From: CAVQBL01 sp963710715
GTDB lineage: Bacteria; Pseudomonadota; Gammaproteobacteria; DSM-16500
Reading direction: 5' to 3'
Assembly: GCA_963710715.1 (NCBI GenBank)
Contig: CAVQBL010000007.1
Location: 62,001-126,000, forward strand
Length of the DNA: 64,000 bases
Positions 9,131 through 17,992 of the stretch are shown piece by piece. Positions within the stretch are counted from its first letter, which is position 1, and every line of letters starts with the position of its first letter. The notes under the pieces are model-generated. The model saw nothing but the letters and a program-made list of their open reading frames with translations, was not told the DNA's origin and ran no database searches. The translations under genes and the position numbers were made by a program.

Positions 9131-10534
9131 ATGGTAACGCTTGCAGATGCAATTATAGAAAAAAATCTGACGCAGGTTAGTAAACTCCTGCAGTTCAATA
9201 TTGATGTTAATCAAATTGACGAATATGGATTTACTCCATTAATCGAAGCCGCAATAGTGGATCAGTTTGAAATTGCAGAACTTCTTATTGAACAGGGTGC
9301 CGATGTGAATTTGCAAGATATGATAGGTGGAACCGCTCTGCACTGGGCAGCAGAAAATAATAATCTCCGTTTATGTCATCTACTATTAGAACATCGAGCA
9401 AATCCCAATGCGTATAATCTAGCAGGGCAACCCGTGTTAGCGATGCCATTGCTGCGTAATCAACAAAAAATAAAAAAAATATTATATCAATACGGCGCGA
9501 ATTTACAGTTTGCCCAAGATTTTATTAATACCAAATTGTTAGGGCACATGTTTGAACTCGTTGGTATTGCCAATATTCTTGATCCTAAAAATCAGTTTGT
9601 ACAAATTGACTTTGAGGGTTTTTATTTAGAATTTAGTTTGGGATTGATTGGCGATACGCTCGCGCAATTTAAGACGCATTTTGCTGCAAGAAAATTGCGT
9701 CGTTATTCTGATTTAATTCAAGCTATTGCCAATGTAATTAATCATGCAGCGCAACTGGCTCAGTATCAGCAATATCAAGTTGATATTAATCAACATCAAT
9801 CAGAAATTGATGCATTACTTCAACAACAGCCGTTAATTCTTCCGATTGGCTATGAGGGCCATGCAATTACATTTGTGAAATGGGAAAATATTTTAGTGAA
9901 ATGCGATAGACGTGAAGACAGTCGATTGTATGACAATATTATGTTTTATCGTGTTAATCGACCCGAGAATTTTACCAACGAATTTATTAGAAAATTACTT
10001 TATGAAAAACAAACAAGTGCGTTTATTAATGCTGATTTACCAGCTATTCTCGATTTACAACCATTGACTGAATTAAAAGTGGAAGCACAAATCAGTGGTA
10101 ATTGTTCTTGGGCAAATGTGGAAGCATGCATTCCAACATTATTTTTCTTATTTTTATCACAATCACATGATACTCAAAAAAATATTTCGAATTATAAACA
10201 TTCTGCTTTGAGTTTTTTTCATCAATGGCGTGAGTGGAATAAAGACCGATCTTTACAGTTTTGTATTCAGAGTTTTAACCAGGCGGGCCCTGTAAGAAAA
10301 GCATGCAAGGCGGAAATTTTAGCTGCCATATTATTTCAACGTTGTGACTATCGTCATCCTGCGGATGAAAATCGTATCCGATCCATTTTGTCTGTGCTGG
10401 CAACGCCACAATATGAATATATTCTACAAAATTATCTTAAAATATACTGCTATGAGAGCGTATCAGAAGAGGGTAGGAATTTTATGAAGTTGTTGGAAGA
10501 ATATGGGTACTCTACTAAAGCCAAAAGAGTATAG
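9131..10534 (+). CDS. Ankyrin-repeat protein with unknown C-terminal domain
   Basis: A 467-residue protein. Residues 1-125 contain three to four ankyrin repeats (for example DEYGFTPLIEAAIVDQFEIA and IGGTALHWAAENNNLRL). The rest is not recognised; it is helical in appearance and contains GNCSWANVEACIPTLFFLF, a segment seen in ankyrin effector-like proteins of intracellular gammaproteobacteria. No signal peptide or membrane segment is present. Ankyrin proteins of such bacteria are often type IV secretion substrates, but no secretion genes occur here. The start ATG 9131 has only a weak ribosome site, and the gene is 21 bases behind its neighbour, possibly co-transcribed. Confidence 0.75.
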   Translation: MVTLADAIIEKNLTQVSKLLQFNIDVNQIDEYGFTPLIEAAIVDQFEIAELLIEQGADVNLQDMIGGTALHWAAENNNLRLCHLLLEHRANPNAYNLAGQPVLAMPLLRNQQKIKKILYQYGANLQFAQDFINTKLLGHMFELVGIANILDPKNQFVQIDFEGFYLEFSLGLIGDTLAQFKTHFAARKLRRYSDLIQAIANVINHAAQLAQYQQYQVDINQHQSEIDALLQQQPLILPIGYEGHAITFVKWENILVKCDRREDSRLYDNIMFYRVNRPENFTNEFIRKLLYEKQTSAFINADLPAILDLQPLTELKVEAQISGNCSWANVEACIPTLFFLFLSQSHDTQKNISNYKHSALSFFHQWREWNKDRSLQFCIQSFNQAGPVRKACKAEILAAILFQRCDYRHPADENRIRSILSVLATPQYEYILQNYLKIYCYESVSEEGRNFMKLLEEYGYSTKAKRV

Positions 10535-10605
10535 TTGAAATATTCAAGCTGTGTTATGCTATCCCCGCGGTTCAAATACAAAAGATTTTAGAAGGAGCTA
10601 ATAGA

Positions 10606-10821
10606 ATGAATGGCATAATGAAAGATGCGGGAATCTTAAGTTTTATAGCATTTGTTATCGTTTTGATTGGTGGAATAAACTGGGGTCTTATTGGTTTGTT
10701 TCGCTTGGATGTGATAGGTGCAATTTTGGGGAATATGTCTCTTTTATCTCGTTTAGCTTATATAATAATTGGTGTTGCTGCTGGTTATTTAATTTATATG
10801 CGCTACGTTAAGACAAGTTAA
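10606..10821 (+). CDS. DUF378 small membrane protein (YuzA-like)
   Basis: A 71-residue protein with two membrane helices. The pattern GGINWGLIGLFRLDVIGAILG between the helices is the signature of DUF378, a family of unknown function in many bacteria. GAAGGAG lies upstream of ATG 10606. It precedes cydA by about 60 bases and may be in the same transcript, although an inverted repeat lies between them. Confidence 0.8.
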   Translation: MNGIMKDAGILSFIAFVIVLIGGINWGLIGLFRLDVIGAILGNMSLLSRLAYIIIGVAAGYLIYMRYVKTS

Positions 10822-10844
10822 CGGGATCCACTAAATATCGTGTT

Positions 10845-10879
10845 CCGTTGTCATTCTTACGCAGTGGGAATGACAACGG
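10845..10879 (+). promoter_or_regulatory. Inverted repeat directly before cydA start
   Basis: CCGTTGTCATTC (10845-10856) and GAATGACAACGG (10868-10879) are exact complements around an 11-base loop and abut the cydA ATG at 10881. No T-tract follows, so it is not a standard terminator; a hairpin here could mask the ribosome binding region. Confidence 0.45.
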
Positions 10880-10880
10880 T

Positions 10881-12269
10881 ATGGATACTCACATGTCGCT
10901 TGAAATTTTATCTAGAGTCCAATTCGGTTTTACTATCAGTTTTCACATTTTATTCCCTGCTTTCAGTATTGGTTTGATAACGTTCATTGCTATTTTCGAA
11001 GCGATGTGGTTAAAAACACGTAATCTGCATTATCTTTCTATTTGCAAATTCTGGACAAAAATACTCGCATTGACATTCGGGATGGGAATTGTCTCTGGCA
11101 TTGTTATGGAATTTCAACTGGGGACAAATTGGTCCAAGTTCACTCACGAAGTGGGTAGTGTGTTAGGTGTATTATTTACTTATGAAGTATTAACAGCATT
11201 TTTTATTGAAGCAGGATTTTTGGGCGTTTTGTTTTTTGGTTGGAATCGTGTGTCTCCAAGATTTCATTTTGTTGCAACCGTGTTAGCGTTGGTCGGTGTC
11301 ACATTATCTACATTCTGGATTATGTCAGCTAATTCGTGGATGCAAACACCGGCAGGTGCTGTATTAAGAGATGGTGTTTTTCAAGCGGAAAATTGGATAG
11401 ATGTGGTTTTTAATCCATCTTTTATTCCACGTTTTATTCATATGCTACTTGCAGCCTATGTCGCTTCGCTGCTCGTCATTGGTGGCGTATCTGCATATTA
11501 TTTATTACGAGTAAGACATGTTGTTTTTGCTAAAACGTGTTTTTCATTTGTTATGTGGTCATTGCTAATCATTATGCCCATACAAGTTTTGATAGGAGAT
11601 AAAGTTGGATTAATTATGCACGAGTACCAGCCATTAAAAGTCGCAGCCATCGAAGGAACTTGGGAAACAGAAAAAGGTGCACCTTTACTCTTATTTGCAT
11701 GGCCTGATAAAGACACTGAAAAAAACAAATATGTCATTAGCATCCCAAAATTAGCTTCGTACTTTAATACACATCGTTTAGAAGGTGAATTAATTGGTTT
11801 GAAATCAGTAGCTAAATCAGAGCGTCCCAATGTTGCAGTGGTTTTCTGGAGTTTTCGCGTTATGGTGGGATGCGGGCTGCTCATTTTATTATTAGCAACG
11901 ATTGCTTTAATTTTACGTTTAAAGAAAACACTTTATGTTAAACCTTGGTTTTTAAAATCATGTATTTTAGCATCACCGTTTGGCTTTGTTTGCATCATTA
12001 CAGGATGGTTTACGGCGGAGTTTGGGCGTCAACCATGGGTTGTATACCATATTCTTAGAACAGCTGATGCGCAATCTCCTATTTTGTTGCATCAAATTTT
12101 GATTTCGCTTATTTCTATTATTGTTGTTTATGGAATTATATTTGGTTATTTTTATTTTCTTTATTTTTTGAAAATAATTTCCAAGGGGCCAGAGCAAAAA
12201 GAATCAGAATTAGAAGATCATGCATTTAATTATATGTCACCGGAGATGGTGGAGACGGAGAAGAAATAA
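10881..12269 (+). CDS. cydA: Cytochrome bd-type quinol oxidase subunit I (CIO type)
   Basis: An inner-membrane haem subunit of about 462 residues that oxidises quinol and reduces oxygen to water. SRVQFGFTISFHILFPAFSIG carries the N-terminal haem His, MEFQLGTNW and GWFTAEFGRQPWVVY are conserved CydA segments. The quinol loop is short, as in the cyanide-insensitive (CIO) subfamily. ATG 10881 (MDTHMSLEIL) is chosen; the open frame extends 11 codons upstream into an inverted repeat. There is no good ribosome site because the hairpin occupies that region. cydB follows after a palindromic repeat. Confidence 0.93.
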   Translation: MDTHMSLEILSRVQFGFTISFHILFPAFSIGLITFIAIFEAMWLKTRNLHYLSICKFWTKILALTFGMGIVSGIVMEFQLGTNWSKFTHEVGSVLGVLFTYEVLTAFFIEAGFLGVLFFGWNRVSPRFHFVATVLALVGVTLSTFWIMSANSWMQTPAGAVLRDGVFQAENWIDVVFNPSFIPRFIHMLLAAYVASLLVIGGVSAYYLLRVRHVVFAKTCFSFVMWSLLIIMPIQVLIGDKVGLIMHEYQPLKVAAIEGTWETEKGAPLLLFAWPDKDTEKNKYVISIPKLASYFNTHRLEGELIGLKSVAKSERPNVAVVFWSFRVMVGCGLLILLLATIALILRLKKTLYVKPWFLKSCILASPFGFVCIITGWFTAEFGRQPWVVYHILRTADAQSPILLHQILISLISIIVVYGIIFGYFYFLYFLKIISKGPEQKESELEDHAFNYMSPEMVETEKK

Positions 12270-12274
12270 ACGCT

Positions 12275-12377
12275 GTCATTGCGAGGAGTGCTTTTTACGA
12301 CGAAGCAATCCAGGAGAACGTTGCAACGTTCTTGTTTCTGGATCGTCACGGCCAAGCGCTTCGCGGCCTCGCGATGA
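12275..12377. repeat. Dispersed palindromic repeat between cydA and cydB
   Basis: About 103 bp bounded by GTCATTGCGAGG and CCTCGCGATGAC, with internal GCAATCCAG. The same core words occur in family A elements and in repeats at 39.4, 40.4 and 43.1 kb. It splits an otherwise tight cydAB operon. Confidence 0.7.
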
Positions 12378-12404
12378 CGGGCTTCTTTAATTTACGAGGT
12401 ACTT

Positions 12405-13406
12405 ATGTTGCAAATACTCGCCTCAACCTGGTATGTCATTATTGGCTTTTGCATCATCATGTATGTATTGCTGGATGGCATGGATCTTGGCATTGGCATT
12501 CTTTTTCCGTTTTTTCCTGACCGCGAAGATAAAAATATTATGGTCAGTACCATTTTGCCGGTTTGGGATGGTAATCAAACTTGGTTAGTTTTAGGTGTAG
12601 CTTCCCTTTATGGCGCGTTTCCTTTGGCATTCAGTTTACTTTTACCGGCACTCTATTTACCTATTTTTATCATGGTACTGGCTTTACTATTTCGTGGAAT
12701 TACATTTGAGTTCCGTCTAAAAGCACAACGGTTGGCTACAGTATGGGACAAGTTATTTTCTCTGAGTTCAATTGTTGTTACTTTTACGCAAGGGTTATTG
12801 TTGGGTGTTTTTGTGAAAGGATTTAAATCAGGCCATAGTAGCGATACATTAATTTATGATTTATTCACACCGTTTAGTGTTACTTGTGCTATAGCCTTAT
12901 TATTTGGTTATGCATTATTAGGTGCTGCATGGACTATTGCGAAAACCAATGGAAAATTGCAAGCTAAAATGTTTAATATTGCGTGGGTTTGTTTAATCAT
13001 GATAGCTTTATTTTTATTCGTCATCAGCATTTGGTCACCTTTCGTTGATATAACGATTCGGCAAATTTGGTTTAATCCACATTATATTTATGAATTAGCT
13101 CTATTGCCTTTGATAACCGCTTGCTTAATTTTATATGCAGCCTATTCAATTTATCGGCGTTATGAATATATTTTATTTTGGTTGTGCATAGGAATTTTTT
13201 TATGTTCGTACACAGGATTCATAATTAGCACCTGGCCTTATATTATTCCGCATCTCATTTTTTATTGGGAAGCAGCTTCTTCATCTTCGTCATTATTATT
13301 TATGTTATTTGGGGCATTACTCTTATTGCCCGTCTTAATTGGCTATACCTCGTATTCGTATTATATTTTTCGTGGAAAAGTAAAAGAAACGATTGGATAC
13401 CATTAA
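12405..13406 (+). CDS. cydB: Cytochrome bd-type quinol oxidase subunit II
   Basis: A 333-residue membrane subunit with about eight or nine hydrophobic helices. The N-terminal MYVLLDGMDLGIGILFPF and LPVWDGNQTWLVLG segments are diagnostic of CydB. ACGAGGT precedes ATG 12405. It pairs with CydA to form the bd-type terminal oxidase. The stop codon overlaps the MFS start by one base (TAATG), so the downstream transporter is probably translated from the same message. Confidence 0.93.
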   Translation: MLQILASTWYVIIGFCIIMYVLLDGMDLGIGILFPFFPDREDKNIMVSTILPVWDGNQTWLVLGVASLYGAFPLAFSLLLPALYLPIFIMVLALLFRGITFEFRLKAQRLATVWDKLFSLSSIVVTFTQGLLLGVFVKGFKSGHSSDTLIYDLFTPFSVTCAIALLFGYALLGAAWTIAKTNGKLQAKMFNIAWVCLIMIALFLFVISIWSPFVDITIRQIWFNPHYIYELALLPLITACLILYAAYSIYRRYEYILFWLCIGIFLCSYTGFIISTWPYIIPHLIFYWEAASSSSSLLFMLFGALLLLPVLIGYTSYSYYIFRGKVKETIGYH

Positions 13407-14659
13407 TGCGCATAAAGTCTATTATTGGTAGCAGCATTGGAAATCTTTTGGAATGGTATGATTTTGGTTTGTTTGCTATCTACTCATCACTATTCAGTCG
13501 TTTATTTTTTCCCACAGCAGATCCTCATGTTGGACTGGTCATGACTTTCGGTGTGTTTGCTATCGGATTTTTAGGGCGCCCAATCGGTGCTGTATTATTT
13601 GGATATTTAGGCGATAGGCAAGGGCGAGTTAAAACATTGCGTTTATCTATTTTAATGATTTCTTTGCCAACATTATTTATAGGGTTTATTCCAACCTATG
13701 CATCCATTGGTATTGCAGCGCCTATTTTGCTAGTCCTCATCCGCATGTGGCAAGGGATTAGTTTAGGCGGTGAATTCAGTGGTAATGTCATTTATCTTGC
13801 GGAGACAGCACCTCAATCATCGCGTGCAATGATTACATCGTTAGCGAGCACGGGTGCGAATTTAGGTATTTTGTTAGCTGCAGTGATGGGAGGACTAAGC
13901 GCATTTCTTTTTTCTGAAACAACTTCTTGGTTTTGGCGTGCTCCCTATTTAGTAAGCGGTATATTGAGTTTGTTTATCTATGCGTTGCGTTTACAAATGC
14001 ACGAAACAAAAGTATTTTCTTATCTTAAAAGGAAAAAATTATTACCAGCTAACCCTGTTCGCACAGCATTTAAAAATGATTTACCACAGATAGTTCGTAC
14101 GATTGGCTTAGTTTGCATGGGTAGTACATTTTATTATTTATGTTTTATCTACATGCCCAGTTTTTTAATGCAAAATTTACATTTTACTTCCGCAAAAGCA
14201 TCTATGTTGATGGTTTTTTTTATTGCAGCGATGATTTTTTTTGTTCCTGTTGCAGGCATGCTATGCGATAGAATAGGGCGACGTAAATTATTATTATTTA
14301 ATGCCGCTTTTGTTGCATTAATAAGTATTCCTGGCTTTTATTTATTACTTGGATCTCAATATGTGATCGTGGTATTAGTTTTAACTATTTTTACTATTGC
14401 GAGTTCACTTGAACAAGGAACCACATCCGTTGCAGTTGTTGAAAATTTTCCGCCGACGGCACGTTACACAGGGGTATCCATTGGTTATAATTTTGGAAAT
14501 GCAATATTTGGTGGCTCTGCGCCTTTAATTTGCGAATGGTTGACACATAAAACCCATTTTTTACTTGCACCGGCTTTCTATATTGTCATATGTGCACTTA
14601 TTACCGGTGCGGTGGTATTCTTTTTTGTTCCTGAAACTCGTGATCGGAGTTTAATTTAA
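13406..14659 (+). CDS. MFS metabolite:proton symporter (ProP/ShiA-like)
   Basis: A 417-residue inner-membrane transporter. IGNLLEWYDFGLF near the start, GFLGRPIGAVLFGYLGDRQGR (loop 2-3 motif, given in part) and RMWQGISLGGEFSGN are typical of the metabolite:H+ symporter branch of the major facilitator superfamily, whose substrates include proline/betaine, shikimate or dicarboxylates. The substrate here is unknown. The open frame reaches back to 13265, but ATG 13406, overlapping the cydB stop, gives the family N-terminus. It overlaps nhaA by one base at its end. Confidence 0.85.
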   Translation: MRIKSIIGSSIGNLLEWYDFGLFAIYSSLFSRLFFPTADPHVGLVMTFGVFAIGFLGRPIGAVLFGYLGDRQGRVKTLRLSILMISLPTLFIGFIPTYASIGIAAPILLVLIRMWQGISLGGEFSGNVIYLAETAPQSSRAMITSLASTGANLGILLAAVMGGLSAFLFSETTSWFWRAPYLVSGILSLFIYALRLQMHETKVFSYLKRKKLLPANPVRTAFKNDLPQIVRTIGLVCMGSTFYYLCFIYMPSFLMQNLHFTSAKASMLMVFFIAAMIFFVPVAGMLCDRIGRRKLLLFNAAFVALISIPGFYLLLGSQYVIVVLVLTIFTIASSLEQGTTSVAVVENFPPTARYTGVSIGYNFGNAIFGGSAPLICEWLTHKTHFLLAPAFYIVICALITGAVVFFFVPETRDRSLI

Positions 14660-15834
14660 TGCAATTTTTACGGAAATTTTTAGCGTTAGAAGCCAGTGGC
14701 GGAATTATTTTATTTGTTGCTGCATTGCTTGCTCTGATATTGGATAATTCTCCTTTATCATCTCTTTATCAAAAAATATTAACTACACCGATGCAAGTTC
14801 ATGTATTTAATTTTTCTGTTACGCATTCGTTATTGTTTTGGATTAACGATGGCTTAATGACAATTTTTTTCTTGTTAATTGGGTTAGAATTAAAGCGAGA
14901 GTGTTTGGTTGGAGAATTGAGTCGCACCTCTCAAATTGTGTTGCCAGGTGTAGCTGCTCTGGGTGGTATGGCGGTTCCGGTACTTATTTATTCTTTTATC
15001 AATTTACATGATCCTGTTACTTTGAAAGGTTGGGCAGTCCCTGTCGCAACCGATACAGCATTTGCTTTAGGTTTATTATCATTATTTGGCAGTCGTGTAG
15101 CGCTGGGATTAAAATTATTTCTTTTAACATTAGCCATTTTTGATGATGTGGGTGCAATAATTATTATTGCAATATTTCATACTGCTGACTTGTCTTATTT
15201 ATCGTTGAGTTTAGCAGCGTTACTCGTTTTAACTTTAAGCATACTGAATATACTGGGAGTGCGATCTTTAATTCCATATTTGTTAATCGGATTCGTATTA
15301 TGGATTTGCGTATTGAAATCTGGGGTGCATACCACCCTTGCAGGTTTAGTATTGGCTTTTACTATTCCACTAAATCGTGATTCGATTACTACATCGCCCT
15401 TGCATAAATTAGAAGATTTTTTACTCCCGTGGGTAACCTATCTTATTATGCCTTTATTTGCTTTTGCGAATGCAGGGGTGACTTTATATGATGTTTCTTT
15501 CAACACGCTAACCAGTCCTGTCACATTGGGAATTATTGCCGGATTATTTTTAGGAAAACAAATAGGCGTATTTAGTTTTGCTTGGTTAAGTATTAAATTA
15601 GGTTGGACGCAATTGCCAGCGCAAGCTCGGTGGAGAGAGCTGTATGGAGTTACAGTTTTATGTGGTGTAGGTTTTACCATGAGTTTATTTCTTGGCATGT
15701 TGGCTTTTGCAGATAATAAAATAATTTATTTAATCGAAGTTCGCTTGGGTGTATTAGTGGGATCGCTTTTATCAGGGATAGTCGGTGTTATTTTATTAAG
15801 TCGTTTGCTGCCAAAAGCAGCATCCAGAGGATAA
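14659..15834 (+). CDS. nhaA: Na+/H+ antiporter NhaA
   Basis: A 391-residue inner-membrane antiporter for sodium export and pH balance. FLLIGLELKRE, VATDTAFALGLLSLFG, LTLAIFDDVGAIIIIA (the two conserved membrane aspartates) and LCGVGFTMSLFLG are NhaA signature segments. Length matches the family. It is the last gene of the cydB-MFS-nhaA overlapping string. This arrangement suggests the three transport/respiration genes are co-translated. Confidence 0.94.
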   Translation: MQFLRKFLALEASGGIILFVAALLALILDNSPLSSLYQKILTTPMQVHVFNFSVTHSLLFWINDGLMTIFFLLIGLELKRECLVGELSRTSQIVLPGVAALGGMAVPVLIYSFINLHDPVTLKGWAVPVATDTAFALGLLSLFGSRVALGLKLFLLTLAIFDDVGAIIIIAIFHTADLSYLSLSLAALLVLTLSILNILGVRSLIPYLLIGFVLWICVLKSGVHTTLAGLVLAFTIPLNRDSITTSPLHKLEDFLLPWVTYLIMPLFAFANAGVTLYDVSFNTLTSPVTLGIIAGLFLGKQIGVFSFAWLSIKLGWTQLPAQARWRELYGVTVLCGVGFTMSLFLGMLAFADNKIIYLIEVRLGVLVGSLLSGIVGVILLSRLLPKAASRG

Positions 15835-15912
15835 TTCATTTAGCAACAAAAGATATTAGTCGTAAAGCTTTTTAGTTTTATCTTTCTAGCGCATCATATG
15901 GTAATATAAATA

Positions 15913-16215
15913 ATGAAAAAAGAGATTTATTGGGTTTATATATTGCATTGTGAAAATAATACCTATTATACGGGTTACACGACAGATATCAAAAAACGCT
16001 ATCAGTCTCACATTAATGGAAATAGCAAATGTAAGTATACTCGTAGTTTTAAACCACTGTGCATTGCTCAATGCTGGAAAATTAATAGCGATAAATCTTT
16101 TGCGATGAAAATCGAAGCCAAAATAAAAAAATTATCAAGAAGTGACAAAGAAAAAATTATTGCTGATCCTTTTTTACTTTTAACGGATCCACGAATTAAA
16201 GTAGCCATATTTTAA
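15913..16215 (+). CDS. GIY-YIG domain protein (UPF0213/YhbQ-like)
   Basis: A 100-residue protein that is nearly all GIY-YIG nuclease domain. The motif appears as WVYILHCENNTYYTGYTTD, followed by the conserved Arg in KKRYQSH and a Glu in the IEAKIKKLSR helix. Such standalone proteins are common in bacteria; some act on DNA, but cellular roles are mostly unknown. It ends 12 bases before the MazG-like gene, suggesting co-transcription. Confidence 0.85.
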   Translation: MKKEIYWVYILHCENNTYYTGYTTDIKKRYQSHINGNSKCKYTRSFKPLCIAQCWKINSDKSFAMKIEAKIKKLSRSDKEKIIADPFLLLTDPRIKVAIF

Positions 16216-16227
16216 TGAGACCATGTC

Positions 16228-16599
16228 ATGGGAATACTAAAGAAATTAACTACACTTGAAAATGAAGCATCTGCATTCGGTTTTAAATGGGAATATGCAG
16301 AGCAAATTATAGCGCAAATCCGCAGTGAGCTCACAGAAATAGAAGCCCATTTAAAAAAACAAGAAGATAAAAGTAAGTTGCAAGAAGAGATTGGTGATTT
16401 ACTGCACGCGGCTTTTTCTCTTTGTGTTTTTTGCCAGTTTGATGCTAATGAAACACTCACGAGCAGCACCAAGAAATTCGAGCGACGCTTTAGAGAAACG
16501 CAACGATTTGCTCGAAAAGAAGGATTAATAGATCTGAATGGACAACCTTTCGATAAATTGATGGAATTGTGGAACAAAGCAAAGAAATTAGAGAGTTAA
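16228..16599 (+). CDS. Standalone MazG-like nucleotide pyrophosphohydrolase
   Basis: A 123-residue protein matching the C-terminal half of MazG. KLQEEIGDLLHAAFSL supplies the EExxD-type metal-binding motif, and KKFERRFRETQ followed by DKLMELWNKAKKLE is the typical MazG end. It lacks the N-terminal MazG domain, as in short MazG proteins. MazG enzymes hydrolyse NTPs to NMPs, cleaning non-canonical nucleotides. The last 50 bases of this gene are repeated at 17993-18044, at the far side of the inserted toxin-antitoxin module. Confidence 0.75.
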   Translation: MGILKKLTTLENEASAFGFKWEYAEQIIAQIRSELTEIEAHLKKQEDKSKLQEEIGDLLHAAFSLCVFCQFDANETLTSSTKKFERRFRETQRFARKEGLIDLNGQPFDKLMELWNKAKKLES

Positions 16600-16803
16600 T
16601 AACATGCTCAACAAAGATATTATTCTGACAGGACAATTCATACAGCTTGAACCACTCCAAGAAATGCATCGCGAAACGCTTAGATTACTTTCAAAAGATG
16701 AGAGAATATCAGTATATTTGCCAGCATTGAGATTAAAGTTTGATAGCTGGTTTGATAAAGCATTAAAAACATTTCCAGAATCAGAGCAATTTACTTTTAT
16801 CTG
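16549..16803 (+). repeat. 255-bp direct repeat, left copy (mazG end + GNAT start)
   Basis: This stretch is repeated at 17993-18247 with only about five substitutions, which cluster at the two ends. It covers the last 51 bases of the MazG-like gene, the spacer, and the first 200 bases of the GNAT gene. The two copies flank the antitoxin/PIN-toxin module. Confidence 0.9.
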
Positions 16804-16804
16804 A
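16604..16804 (+). pseudogene. 5' fragment of GNAT acetyltransferase gene
   Basis: Sixty-six codons identical, except near the end, to the start of the intact gene at 18049. Homology stops after QFTFI, where a TGA ends the frame and unrelated AT-rich DNA begins. It is the stub left on the left side of the toxin-antitoxin insertion. Confidence 0.88.
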
Positions 16805-16885
16805 AACTATAAAAATTAATAATATTCAATATGTTATAAAATTTATTATTTCGCAATATTTCTTTTATTTCTAATTGTTTCGTTT

Positions 16886-16917
16886 ATTTCGAAATCCGTG
16901 CTATACTTTATATATGA
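16886..16917 (+). promoter_or_regulatory. Candidate promoter and operator of the PIN toxin-antitoxin module
   Basis: TATACT at 16912-16917 is a good -10. The palindrome ATTTCGAAAT (16886-16895) overlaps the expected -35 position, as would suit autorepression by the antitoxin. The operator role is inference. Confidence 0.4.
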
Positions 16918-16936
16918 ATATTGGAGGACAATGAAA

Positions 16937-17410
16937 ATGCAACCAACAGCCCTTAACGATAAAGGTATTAGTATTCCTACAGATAAAGAAATTAGCCTAG
17001 CGGGGGAGTCTAGTCGAAAACTTTCTGCATACATTAAATCTACAGCTCATCCTGCTTTTCAATTAGTGCAAAAAGGAAAAGACACAGAAACAATTTCAAT
17101 TCCTACAGATGCTCTTCGATTATTAGTCGTTATTTTATCTCAAATGGCAAAAGGTAACGCAGTGACATTAATTCCTGTCCATGCCGAATTAACCACGCAA
17201 GAAGCAGCTGATTTATTAAATGTATCACGCCCATTCTTGGTTAATTTATTGGAAGAAGAAAAAATTCCATTTCGTAAAGTAGGAACAAGGAGGCGTGTAT
17301 TTGCCAAAGATGTATTGCGCTATAAAGAGGAAATTGACAAGAAGCGTCTTGCAATTCTCGAAGAATTAGCAAATGAAGCTCAAAAGCATAATATGGGATA
17401 CGAAGAATGA
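16937..17410 (+). CDS. Antitoxin with excisionase-type helix-turn-helix
   Basis: A protein of about 157 residues. The HTH, LTTQEAADLLNVSRPFLVNLL followed by RKVGTRRRVFAKDVLRY (given in parts), is the excisionase/MerR-like type found in antitoxins paired with PIN toxins. The N-terminal 80 residues are unrecognised. Two ATGs are possible (16931, 16937); GGAGG at 16923 is too close to the first and correctly spaced (9 bases) from the second. The stop overlaps the toxin start (ATGA). It should bind the toxin and repress the shared promoter. Confidence 0.8.
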   Translation: MQPTALNDKGISIPTDKEISLAGESSRKLSAYIKSTAHPAFQLVQKGKDTETISIPTDALRLLVVILSQMAKGNAVTLIPVHAELTTQEAADLLNVSRPFLVNLLEEEKIPFRKVGTRRRVFAKDVLRYKEEIDKKRLAILEELANEAQKHNMGYEE

Positions 17411-17976
17411 CAAATTTTGCAACATTATATGATGCGTGTGTTTTGTATCCCGCACCGCTTCGTGATTTGCTGATGAATTTAGCGATAACTGATATGTATC
17501 GTGCTAAATGGACAAACGAGATTCATGAAGAGTGGATTTCTAGTGTTTTATCCAATAGGAGTGATCTTAATCGGGAATTTCTCGAAAGAACTCGCGACAG
17601 AATGAATATGAGTGTACGGGATTGTTTGGTTGAGAATTATCAATATTTAATTCCGACATTATTTTTACCTGATTCTAACGACAGGCACATTTTAGCCGCC
17701 GCTATTCATTCTAGTTCATCAGTTATTGTTACTTACAATCTCAAAGATTTTCCAAAGGAAATTATTAGCAAATATGGTATTGAAGCTCAGCATCCGGATG
17801 AATTTTTTATGAATCTATTCGATTTATCTTCGGAAAGGGTTTGTTTAGCAGTCAAACGACATCGTACAAGTTTGAAAAGTCCACCAAAAAATTTGGAGCA
17901 GTATCTTTCGACATTAGAAAAGCAGTCATTAAGCAATACAGTTCAAAAATTGAAAGAACTTTCAGATTGTTTATAA
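17407..17976 (+). CDS. PIN-domain toxin (PIN_3 type ribonuclease)
   Basis: A 189-residue protein. The PIN core has an N-terminal Asp in TLYDACVLYP (about residue 9) and the acidic cluster in PDSNDRHILAAAI (about 87-99), then VIVTYNLKDFP, as in the PIN_3 family of toxins related to VapC. The C-terminal 50 residues are a helical extension. By family, it would cleave RNA and is neutralised by the overlapping upstream antitoxin. The module lies between two copies of the mazG-GNAT junction, so it is an insertion. Confidence 0.82.
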   Translation: MTNFATLYDACVLYPAPLRDLLMNLAITDMYRAKWTNEIHEEWISSVLSNRSDLNREFLERTRDRMNMSVRDCLVENYQYLIPTLFLPDSNDRHILAAAIHSSSSVIVTYNLKDFPKEIISKYGIEAQHPDEFFMNLFDLSSERVCLAVKRHRTSLKSPPKNLEQYLSTLEKQSLSNTVQKLKELSDCL

Positions 17977-17992
17977 AAAGAATTTATCTTAC

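Noticed and set aside
16604..16804. GNAT fragment as a functional short gene
   Set aside because: It ends where homology to the intact copy at 18049 stops and lacks the acetyl-CoA-binding part.
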